Positions 1 to 6,818 of a stretch of 37,698 bases of DNA are shown one piece after another. The notes beneath the pieces were generated by a model. It ran no database searches. It was not told the DNA's origin and was given only the letters and a program-made list of their open reading frames with translations. This stretch comes from Marinilabiliaceae bacterium ANBcel2. Lineage in GTDB: Bacteria; Bacteroidota; Bacteroidia; Bacteroidales; Marinilabiliaceae. How positions within the stretch are numbered: the first letter of the stretch is position 1; every line of letters starts with the position of its first letter. The DNA lies in NCBI GenBank assembly GCA_029688995.1, contig JARULA010000017.1, forward strand, positions 1-37,698, written 5' to 3'. The position numbers were made by a program, and so were the translations under genes.

Positions 1-20
1 GAGGCATTATAGATTAAAGT

Positions 21-76
21 AAAAAGAGTCTAATAACCGAAATAAGCGATATTTCTTATGTTATTAGACTCTTTTT
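21..76. terminator. Bidirectional hairpin terminator
   Basis: A perfect 17-bp inverted repeat pairs positions 21-37 (aaaaagagtctaataac) with 60-76. A second 6-bp stem lies inside the loop (39-44 with 50-55). Both outer edges are runs of A or T, so a U-tract follows the hairpin in either direction. It lies just beyond the stop codon of the minus-strand aldo/keto reductase and probably ends that transcript. It could also serve a plus-strand gene to the left of the window. Confidence 0.85.
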
Positions 77-104
77 ATTTGATTGCTATTGAATATTAAA
101 CTGA

Positions 105-932
105 CTAAAAACTATCAGGGTCGGGTCCTGTTCTAATATTCTGATTTAGTCGGTCAATTTTATGCATATCCTCATCGTTTATTATAAAATCAAAAATGTT
201 GGCATTACTTTCAATCCTCTTTTTATTAATACTTTTTGGAATTGTAATAACCCCTTTTTGCAGATTCCATCTTAATACAAGTTGCGGGATATTTTTATCA
301 TAGCGATTAGCAATTTTTTGCAGTTCATTAATATCAAATACTAATCCCTTCATTAACGGACTCCAGGCTTCGGGTCTTATCCCCAGCTCAAAACATTTAT
401 CAAGAAGTGATTGCTGAACAAGGCGTGGATGAAATTCAATTTGATTAACTGCAGGGGTTATTTCTGCATTTTGCATTAGTTCATCAATATGTGTTTCATT
501 AAAATTACTAACACCTATTGCTCTTACTTTACCTTCTTTATAAAGTGTTTCTAATGCTCTGTATGTCTCTTTAAACTTTCCTTTGACCGGCCAATGAACA
601 AGGTATAAATCTAGATAATCAAACCCCATAAGATTAAGAGATTTGTTAAAAGCCTTGATGGTTGAGTCATACCCTTGATCATCGTTCCATACTTTGCTTG
701 TAAAAAAAACCTCATTTCGGTTGATATTATAATTTTTAATTGCATTACCAACTCCGTTTTCATTTTCATAAAACGATGCTGTGTCGATATGTCTGTATCC
801 TGCATCTAACGCATAGGTAATTGCATTAATAACCTCTTGTCCGTCACGAGACTGAAAAACACCCAGTCCGATATAAGGCATCTCAACACCATTATTGAGT
901 TTAACACTCCCTGTAATATCAGTGATTTGCAT
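105..932 (-). CDS. Aldo/keto reductase (AKR family)
   Basis: This is a 275-aa cytoplasmic NAD(P)H-dependent oxidoreductase of the aldo/keto reductase superfamily, full length for the single-domain TIM barrel. The N-terminal LNNGVEMPYIGLGVF hairpin and barrel start are present. The catalytic tetrad is intact: Asp50 and Tyr55 (DTASFYENE), Lys80 (FTSKVW) and His113 (LVHWP). The cofactor-binding segment near residue 230 reads IPKSINKKRIESN, the usual phosphate-binding loop. It most resembles the 2,5-diketo-gluconate reductase/YvgN-like branch, which reduces small aldehydes and ketones; the true substrate cannot be read from sequence. It lies 77 bp downstream of the DoxX gene on the same strand, and the gap carries a short tandem repeat. 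A strong terminator follows the stop codon. Confidence 0.93.
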   Translation of the reverse strand: MQITDITGSVKLNNGVEMPYIGLGVFQSRDGQEVINAITYALDAGYRHIDTASFYENENGVGNAIKNYNINRNEVFFTSKVWNDDQGYDSTIKAFNKSLNLMGFDYLDLYLVHWPVKGKFKETYRALETLYKEGKVRAIGVSNFNETHIDELMQNAEITPAVNQIEFHPRLVQQSLLDKCFELGIRPEAWSPLMKGLVFDINELQKIANRYDKNIPQLVLRWNLQKGVITIPKSINKKRIESNANIFDFIINDEDMHKIDRLNQNIRTGPDPDSF

Positions 933-934
933 GA

Positions 935-976
935 TTTATAGTTTTGAGTTTATGGTTTTGAGTTTATAGTTTTAAT
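935..976. repeat. Short 14-bp tandem repeat
   Basis: Three near-identical 14-bp units (935-948, 949-962, 963-976) follow the pattern tttatagttttgag, with one change in unit 2 and changes at the end of unit 3. They fill most of the 77-bp gap between the DoxX gene and the aldo/keto reductase, directly upstream of the reductase start. No known element is recognised. Confidence 0.7.
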
Positions 977-1009
977 TTTGGGGGTTGATCGTTTTGAGGT
1001 TATACTTTT

Positions 1010-1420
1010 CTATTTTTTTTTAATAGCTGAATCTATTGAATATTTACCTGGACCTAACAGGAATATAGCAACAAATCCTAGCAGATACATCATAGCAGGC
1101 TCTTTTGTACCATCACCTCCAAACATTGGATCGTTCAGATGTACCATAAAAAGAGCAGTAGCCATAGTTATAACTACAGGCAGAGCTGCCAGTCTGGTCT
1201 TAAATCCGATTAAAACCAGAAGAGATGCGAAAAATTCCGCCAGCATGGCAAGCGTTAAATTTATTGATGCCGGCAGTCCAAAAAGTTCAGGGAACTGAAA
1301 ATTACCGTTAATTACCATCTGCAATTTTGCCAGTCCGTGCCCAAAAGCCAAATAAAACCCAAATCCTACTCTTAAGATTAATGCAGCAAAATCTTTTTCA
1401 TTTTTTATTAACTGTTTCAT
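1010..1420 (-). CDS. DoxX family membrane protein
   Basis: This 136-aa inner-membrane protein has about four hydrophobic helices (roughly residues 10-30, 50-70, 78-95 and 107-123). It shows the DoxX family pattern: an N-terminal LILRVGFGFYLAFGHGLAKL helix, the central LAMLAEFFASLLVLIGFKTRLAAL segment, and a short C-terminal helix ending in a basic tail. DoxX-type proteins are small quinone-linked or redox-associated membrane proteins, several of them implicated in oxidative-stress responses; most have no defined reaction. It is read in the same direction as the aldo/keto reductase and may share its transcript, which would fit a redox or carbonyl-stress role, but that is inference. A small inverted repeat (1422-1428 with 1439-1445) sits just before its start. 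Confidence 0.85.
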   Translation of the reverse strand: MKQLIKNEKDFAALILRVGFGFYLAFGHGLAKLQMVINGNFQFPELFGLPASINLTLAMLAEFFASLLVLIGFKTRLAALPVVITMATALFMVHLNDPMFGGDGTKEPAMMYLLGFVAIFLLGPGKYSIDSAIKKK

Positions 1421-1468
1421 AGTTTAAAATTTTATTTATTTAAACAGAGTGTTATACTTTATTGTTCA

Positions 1469-1939
1469 TTAATCCGGCCACACATACTCTTCTTTCTCAT
1501 CATCCCAAAATGGACCCCACTGTATTTCAGATAATATCCCGTTTTCGAACCATAAATTGAGATTAACATCCGGGATTGTTGCAACAAGTTGATTTTCATC
1601 ACTTTCATCAGAGAGTTGCTCAATGTCAACCTCTCCTAAATTTAGAAGATCTACCTGCTGAAGAACCTGTTCCTGACTTTGTCCTATTAAGTTGACATCT
1701 TCAAACAGATATTCAGGTGAGCTTATAGCCATTGATGTAAGTCGCCATTGATCCTCTTCATCAAAAGTTGCTGAAAGTTCAATGGTGTCGTAATGCCAGG
1801 CCTCTGAGCGATCTGTGTCATCTTCGTGAACAACAAAAACTTCAGTTTCGTCCGGTTCACCAAAAATAGATTTAACTTCCTCTCTTGTCATTCCAAATTT
1901 TAATTTTTCTAAACCTTTACCTAACCTGATGTTTTTCAT
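1469..1939 (-). CDS. Acidic protein with two BamE/SmpA-like halves
   Basis: This 156-aa, strongly acidic protein has no signal peptide, so it is probably cytoplasmic. Residues 13-30 (KFGMTREEVKSIFGEPDE) match the beginning of the BamE/SmpA/OmlA-like fold, in which a G-M-T/S-x-x-x-V helix follows a short strand. The second half repeats the pattern at residues 84-96 (LIGQSQEQVLQQV), followed by strands that include NLNLWFENG and the terminal GPFWDDEKEEYVWPD. It therefore looks like an internal duplication of a small alpha/beta module. No enzyme motif is visible. Free-standing cytoplasmic proteins of this kind in Bacteroidetes are mostly uncharacterised, and some resemble immunity proteins. No function is assigned. 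It lies 48 bp upstream of the DoxX gene on the same strand. Confidence 0.75.
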   Translation of the reverse strand: MKNIRLGKGLEKLKFGMTREEVKSIFGEPDETEVFVVHEDDTDRSEAWHYDTIELSATFDEEDQWRLTSMAISSPEYLFEDVNLIGQSQEQVLQQVDLLNLGEVDIEQLSDESDENQLVATIPDVNLNLWFENGILSEIQWGPFWDDEKEEYVWPD

Positions 1940-2257
1940 GCCTGAATAATTTTAATCATAATAATGTTATCTCACACTCTAAAAAGCTTTTGCTTTTATT
2001 GAAGTGTGTTATAATTTTATCTGTCTGCTTTAATATTTTTTTGCTTTACACTTATATTAAATTTAATCATATTTTTTTTTAAATTCAATTAACTTAGCAC
2101 TCTAATTTTGAACAATTTTTCTTTATTTTTTTTAAGGTGTAAAAAATATTCTTTTATAAATAAATAGCTATTTTTATAACGTTTAATAGTATGTTTATTA
2201 TAGATTGTAGTATCAACTATAATAGCACTGGTTTAATTAATAAAAAAGTTTGCAGTT
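1940..2257. other. AT-rich divergent intergenic region
   Basis: This is a 318-bp gap between a minus-strand and a plus-strand gene, so it should hold two outward promoters. An imperfect stem-loop lies at 1967-2014: cacact (1973-1978) pairs with agtgtg (2003-2008), and aaaagc (1982-1987) pairs with gctttt (1992-1997). A Bacteroidetes-type -7 hexamer (taattttg) occurs at 2103-2110, but no matching -33 TTTG lies at the right distance. No RNA gene or ORF was recognised. Confidence 0.5.
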
Positions 2258-2539
2258 ATGGCTAGTATAAGAAGATTGAAAAAGGATATTAATTTTTTAA
2301 CATCCGAATTGGTTACACACGCTTTTATAAACAACACTCTCTCGAAGATGAGTGATGAAGAGGTAAAAAAAGCAGTAGAAGATGCAATAGATTTTAGAAA
2401 TGAGTTTATTGATCGAGCTAACAATCCTGATGGAAAAGATAATCCGACTATTGTTAAAAAGCATTATAAAAAGCTTAGAAAAGATATGATTAGCAGTTTT
2501 TCTAAACAGTTTGATGCATTGGCCGAAAAATTAAATTAA
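2258..2539 (+). CDS. Conserved small hypothetical protein
   Basis: This is a 93-aa, highly charged, probably all-helical cytoplasmic protein. The N-terminus (MASIRRLKKDINFLTSELV) is a pattern I have seen repeated in small uncharacterised proteins of Bacteroidetes. The rest forms helices rich in Glu and Lys, broken by a DNPDGKDN-like loop near residues 56-62. There are no Cys residues, no membrane segment and no catalytic motif. The start is the first ATG after an AT-rich leader. It runs tail to tail with the histidine kinase, 21 bp away. The regular amphipathic helices suggest a small binding protein, but no function can be assigned. Confidence 0.8.
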   Translation: MASIRRLKKDINFLTSELVTHAFINNTLSKMSDEEVKKAVEDAIDFRNEFIDRANNPDGKDNPTIVKKHYKKLRKDMISSFSKQFDALAEKLN

Positions 2540-2560
2540 CAGGACCGATTTTTAGAGCTT

Positions 2561-4645
2561 TTAGTTGTGAAAAAAAGTTGATGTTAATGATTGTAGTGAT
2601 GATAAAGTATTTTTCTCTACAATATTTTCTAGCAGAGGTATATTTACCGGCATTTTAATTACTTCATGTAGGCCTACCGATAAAAGTCTTGATTTTCTTT
2701 TGTTGGTAAGCCTCTCTGTAATTCCAATAAGTTGAACCTGGTTATCAATAAGCTTAATTCTTGCTATTAACTCCTCCCAGAATGGAAGTTTATCGATGTC
2801 TATTAGAATGAACTTTATTTTATTTGAGATGAGCATTGCATACATCTCTTGTGCATTTTGTGCCCAAAAGACCTGATAATTTGCCGGTTTTGAATCATTA
2901 TTAAGGTTTATATATATATCACTTACTGATGAGATTATCATAACTTTTTTTAATAGAGTTGATGGCCCTCCCGATACCTGAATAACTGGTGATTCCTGAG
3001 GAAATATCATATCTGGTATAACGCATTTAAACTCTGACCCTTTTCCCGGTTTTGAGACAACCCATTGATGTCCACCCAAAAATTGTATTAGTCGTGCCGC
3101 AATAGATAATCCCAATCCCATACCTGTAAAAGAGCGGGAGTCGGTATCTTCTGCCTGTCTAAATTTTTCAAAAACAAGACGATGCTTCTCCTCTGCTATT
3201 CCAATTCCTGTATCTCTTACTGTAAACTCATATATTTGTTGATCTTTCTGTTTTATACTAACTTCAACCACACCCTCTTCGGTATATTTTATTGCATTTG
3301 TGACAAAAATTTCCAATACTTTTTTTAATTGATTACGGTCTGTTAATATTTCACTGTTTGCAAGAGCTTCGGGCAGTTCGAAAAATATTTTAATCAATTT
3401 CTCCTTACCCATAATCTCTTGTGCATGTTCATGCAAATAAAAGAAGAGCTCTTCAATACTATACTTTTCCAGATTGAGATTTATTAAGCCTGCCTCCAGT
3501 TTAGAAAAGTGTATCATATTGTTTATTTGAGTAATCAACTCTTTGCCACTTTTGCGGATAAATCTTATATACTCCCTTTTTTCTTCATTACTTATTAAAG
3601 GTTCTGCTATGAGTTCCGAGAATCCCATTATTGTATTCATTGGAGTTCGTACCTCATGTGACAGGTTAGCCAGAAATGAAGATTTTAACCGGTCGCTCTC
3701 TTCAGCTTTAAGTTTATACTCATCCAACTCCTTCTGTTTATCTATAACTTCAGTAAGGTTGTTAACTATAAAGCTGAAAGCTTCAATACCAAAATAGTTT
3801 ATTCTGTTTACCTGTATTTCTACAGGTACCGGTCTTGAATTATCCGGGTATAGAACGCTTTTAAAATTGAGAGCTCCTTTTTCGGCAAGAGATTTTTCTC
3901 TTCGGGTAACCTCCTCCTTAAAATCGCCGTGAGTAAGGTCGGGAACTACTGTTCCTAATAGCTCTTCTCTTGACTTCCCGTGCAGTTTACAGGCCGATTT
4001 ATTAACTTCTAAAATAATTCCTTCATAATCCTCAATAAAAATTGAGAATGGGTATATATCCAAAATTTGCCGTATAATATGTTTACTTTTCTCTGCAGTT
4101 ATATCAAACTCTTCGATTTCAGGTAAGTATTCAAGAGTTACCCACAATTTATCATCACCTTTATAATTGAATATTTCCCAGTGCACACAGTAGCGTGTGT
4201 GGGTGTTCGGACTGTAAAATCCGGTTTTTGTGCGTCCTTTTGTCACAAATTCATCATTAACATTAAAAAGCGAATTTGATATGTGATTTGGAAGAATATT
4301 GTGTAAAAGCAGATCTTTCATGTTTTCGGGTATCGACCCAAAGACTTTTGCAAATTTGTTATTGAGATATTCTACAACTCCTTTTTTATTGCAGATAGCA
4401 GTAGGAACGGGGTGAATATTCAAAAGCATATCCCCGTTATTATTTTTTATATTGTCATTAGCTGCCAATTTGCTCTTCTTTTGAAAAGGAGTTGAATGGC
4501 GTCTATTTATATTTTTACGCAAATTAAGTCCGAAAAAGACCATCATTGCGATACCCAGCATTGCCAGGGTTAAAAAAGTAACCTGTTGCACAGCAGTAAT
4601 GATGACTATATTTAACATGTTTACAATAAAATTTATTTCAATCAA
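2561..4645 (-). CDS. Membrane PAS-PAS histidine kinase with degenerate receiver tail
   Basis: This 694-aa sensor kinase has one N-terminal membrane helix (about residues 18-40), then a basic linker. Two PAS domains follow, at about 72-180 (PVPTAICNKKGVVEYLNNKF) and 190-300 (FSIFIEDYEGIILEVNKSACKLHG). The HisKA domain carries the phosphoacceptor His330 in FLANLSHEVRTPMN. The HATPase domain has the N box around Asn450 (TNAIKY), the G1 box DTGIGI (478-483) and the G2 box GMGLGLS (508-514). Residues 565-680 look like a receiver fold: a possible acceptor sits at Asp616 or Asp618 (FILIDIDKL) and Lys664 lies in the KMP position. However, the acidic pair normally found at the end of strand 1 is replaced by ISSVSD, so phosphotransfer there is doubtful. 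No response regulator gene is adjacent. The gene is divergent from argS. Confidence 0.92.
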   Translation of the reverse strand: MIEINFIVNMLNIVIITAVQQVTFLTLAMLGIAMMVFFGLNLRKNINRRHSTPFQKKSKLAANDNIKNNNGDMLLNIHPVPTAICNKKGVVEYLNNKFAKVFGSIPENMKDLLLHNILPNHISNSLFNVNDEFVTKGRTKTGFYSPNTHTRYCVHWEIFNYKGDDKLWVTLEYLPEIEEFDITAEKSKHIIRQILDIYPFSIFIEDYEGIILEVNKSACKLHGKSREELLGTVVPDLTHGDFKEEVTRREKSLAEKGALNFKSVLYPDNSRPVPVEIQVNRINYFGIEAFSFIVNNLTEVIDKQKELDEYKLKAEESDRLKSSFLANLSHEVRTPMNTIMGFSELIAEPLISNEEKREYIRFIRKSGKELITQINNMIHFSKLEAGLINLNLEKYSIEELFFYLHEHAQEIMGKEKLIKIFFELPEALANSEILTDRNQLKKVLEIFVTNAIKYTEEGVVEVSIKQKDQQIYEFTVRDTGIGIAEEKHRLVFEKFRQAEDTDSRSFTGMGLGLSIAARLIQFLGGHQWVVSKPGKGSEFKCVIPDMIFPQESPVIQVSGGPSTLLKKVMIISSVSDIYINLNNDSKPANYQVFWAQNAQEMYAMLISNKIKFILIDIDKLPFWEELIARIKLIDNQVQLIGITERLTNKRKSRLLSVGLHEVIKMPVNIPLLENIVEKNTLSSLQSLTSTFFHN

Positions 4646-4752
4646 TATAATTCAATATAATAAAAAAAACATATAAAATAAAAATAGATTAAATTCTATA
4701 AATAGAGATAATGTCAATTGCGGTAATGTAATTAAATACGCCTTTTTTCTTT

Positions 4753-4760
4753 TATATTTG
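4753..4760 (+). promoter_or_regulatory. Possible -7 element of the argS promoter
   Basis: The octamer tatattTG fits the Bacteroidetes -7 consensus TAnnTTTG and lies about 57 bp before the argS ATG. No TTTG-type -33 element is found 19-21 bp upstream, so this is only a half match. Confidence 0.25.
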
Positions 4761-4816
4761 TCTCTCTTTATATTTTTTATTTTTAAGTAGGCCTAATTAA
4801 ACTAAAATATTTTTTG

Positions 4817-6610
4817 ATGTATATTGAAGACAGACTAAAAAAAGAGACCTTAAAAGCAGTTCAAGAGCTCTACTCTACAACTATTGACAGTAAACTTATC
4901 CAGGTTAACAGTACGCGTAAAGATCAAAAAGGAGATTTTACGGTTGTAGTTTTTCCTCTTTTAAGATATTCTAAAAAGAAGCCTGAGGAGACAGGAGAGG
5001 AGATAGGTAACTTTTTAAAAGAGAATTTGGATTCCATCTGCTCTTATGAGGTTGTAAAGGGGTTTCTCAATTTAACACTCTCATTTTCATACTGGATCAA
5101 TATATTAAATAGAATAAACAGTGAAGAGAATTATGGCTTTACACCCGTTAGTGACGACTCTCCTCTTATGATGATCGAGTATTCATCACCCAATACCAAT
5201 AAACCTCTTCATTTAGGTCATATCCGCAATAACCTGCTGGGTTTTTCACTCTCACGAATTGCAAAGGCTAACGGGTTAAAGGTTGTTAAAACAAATATTG
5301 TAAATGACAGAGGTATTCATATTTGTAAATCGATGTTGGCCTGGAAAAAATGGGGTAATGGAGAAACTCCCAAGAGTTCAGGTAAAAAAGGTGACCATTT
5401 GGTTGGTGACTATTATGTAAAGTTTGATAAAGAGTATAAAAATGAACTTGCCCAGTTACAAAAAGAGGGGATGAGTAAAGAGGAGTCTGAAAAATCTTCA
5501 TCTTTAATGGCTGAGGCACGAGAAATGCTTCTGAAATGGGAGGCTGAAGATAAAGAGGTTGTAGATATTTGGAAGATGATGAATCAGTGGGTGTATGATG
5601 GTTTTGATGCTACCTATAAAAAGTTGGGTGTTGATTTTGATAAAATCTATTTTGAGTCTCAAACCTGGTCGGTAGGAAAAGAGATGGTGATTGATGGATT
5701 AAATAAGGGTGTTTTTTATCGTCGTGATGATAACAGTGTTTGGGTTGATTTAAGCAGTGAAGGGTTAGATGAAAAGCTTTTACTGCGTAGTGACGGGACT
5801 TCTGTATATATGACTCAGGATATTGGAACTGCCAGGTTGCGTTTTGATGATTATCCTATTGATAAGATGGTTTATGTGGTAGGAAATGAGCAAGATTATC
5901 ACTTTAAAGTATTGTCAATAATTCTTGATAAACTTGGATTTAGTTGGGGTAAAGATCTTGTTCATTTTAGTTATGGAATGGTTGAGCTACCCGATGGTAA
6001 AATGAAATCCCGCGAAGGGACAGTAGTGGATGCCGATGATCTTATGGAAGAGATGGTTAAAACAGCACGTGAGATGTCTTCAGAGTCGGGTAAGCTACAG
6101 GGATATTCAACCGTTGAGGCCGAAAAAATATATGAAATGGTAGCTCTTGGGGCTTTAAAATATTTTATGTTAAAAGTAGATCCTCGAAAAACCATGACCT
6201 TTAATCCACATGATTCTATCGACTTCAACGGAAATACCGGTCCGTTCATCCAGTACACCCATGCCAGAATCAAATCGGTATTTCGTAAAGCTATAGATAA
6301 GGGTTTAGAGTGGAGTGGTTCAGCGCCCGATGGTGTTGAGTTTAATAAAAAAGAGCATGATCTTATTCGCACATTAGATGAATTTCGCCATGTTGTAAAA
6401 GAAGCCATCACCTCTTACAGTCCGGCCATCATAGCCAATTACGCTTATGATCTGGCAAAAGAGTATAATCAATTTTACCATGACAGTCCCATCCTTTTCG
6501 AAGAGAACAGTGATATTCGTAACCTCCGCTTAAGTCTGTGCAAAGCTACCGGAGATACCATACGACGTTGTATGTGGCTATTGGGAGCTGATGTGCCCGA
6601 GAGAATGTAA
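4817..6610 (+). CDS. argS: Arginyl-tRNA synthetase
   Basis: This class I aminoacyl-tRNA synthetase attaches arginine to tRNA-Arg in the cytoplasm. The N-terminal arginyl-specific domain (about residues 1-90) is followed by the Rossmann catalytic core. The HIGH motif reads HLGHIRNN (132-139), preceded by SSPNTNKPL. The second signature reads KMKSREGTVVDADDL starting at residue 395, the degenerate KMSKS form often seen in ArgRS. The C-terminal DALR anticodon-binding domain ends with DTIRRCMWLLGADVPERM. The length of 597 aa is normal. An in-frame TTG lies one codon upstream (4814), but the ATG at 4817 gives the family-typical start and is preferred. It is a single-gene unit divergent from the histidine kinase. 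Its 3' side runs into a tandem repeat array rather than a clear terminator. Confidence 0.97.
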   Translation: MYIEDRLKKETLKAVQELYSTTIDSKLIQVNSTRKDQKGDFTVVVFPLLRYSKKKPEETGEEIGNFLKENLDSICSYEVVKGFLNLTLSFSYWINILNRINSEENYGFTPVSDDSPLMMIEYSSPNTNKPLHLGHIRNNLLGFSLSRIAKANGLKVVKTNIVNDRGIHICKSMLAWKKWGNGETPKSSGKKGDHLVGDYYVKFDKEYKNELAQLQKEGMSKEESEKSSSLMAEAREMLLKWEAEDKEVVDIWKMMNQWVYDGFDATYKKLGVDFDKIYFESQTWSVGKEMVIDGLNKGVFYRRDDNSVWVDLSSEGLDEKLLLRSDGTSVYMTQDIGTARLRFDDYPIDKMVYVVGNEQDYHFKVLSIILDKLGFSWGKDLVHFSYGMVELPDGKMKSREGTVVDADDLMEEMVKTAREMSSESGKLQGYSTVEAEKIYEMVALGALKYFMLKVDPRKTMTFNPHDSIDFNGNTGPFIQYTHARIKSVFRKAIDKGLEWSGSAPDGVEFNKKEHDLIRTLDEFRHVVKEAITSYSPAIIANYAYDLAKEYNQFYHDSPILFEENSDIRNLRLSLCKATGDTIRRCMWLLGADVPERM

Positions 6611-6626
6611 TTTATTTTTAGCATAC

Positions 6627-6794
6627 ATTTATTTGGGTGTACATTTATATAGGTGTACACCTTATCTATTTGCGAGAACATCTATTTGCGAGAACATCTA
6701 TTGGTGAGAACATCTATTGGTGAGAACATCTATTGGTGAGTGCATTTATTGGTGAGTGCATCTATTTTTAAGAGTATATTTATTGTATGAGTGC
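6627..6794. repeat. Ten-copy 16-bp tandem repeat array
   Basis: Units of 16 bp follow the pattern atctattggtgagaac. Starts are at 6627, 6643, 6664, 6680, 6696, 6712, 6728, 6744, 6760 and, with a 1-bp insertion, 6778. Units 3-4 are identical to each other and units 5-6 are identical to each other. Units 1-2 are divergent, and a 5-bp insertion (acctt) follows them. Drift is graded from the centre outward, which is typical of slippage or unequal exchange. The array fills the gap between the convergent argS and TonB-receptor genes. It also contains the perfect palindrome ggtgtacacc (6652-6661). Confidence 0.9.
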
Positions 6795-6818
6795 CAGCTC
6801 TATAAAAGGGTAGAGGGT

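Noticed and set aside
978-1298. Plus-strand ORF of 106 codons opposite the DoxX gene
   Set aside because: It is antisense to a clear family member and its translation has no coherent domain, so it is a shadow frame.
1422-1445. gtttaaa/tttaaac inverted repeat before the DoxX gene
   Set aside because: It is only 7 bp of A/T-rich symmetry in a very AT-rich context and could easily arise by chance.
2258-2539. Toxin-antitoxin member
   Set aside because: The 93-aa protein has no toxin or antitoxin motif and no partner gene next to it.
4814-4816. TTG start for argS
   Set aside because: An ATG follows at the next codon and fits the family start, so 4817 was chosen.
5971-6411. Minus-strand ORF of 146 codons inside argS
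   Set aside because: It is antisense to the conserved catalytic and anticodon-binding parts of argS and shows no domain of its own.
6627-6794. Possible CRISPR array
   Set aside because: The repeats are directly adjacent 16-bp units without spacers, and no cas genes are present.
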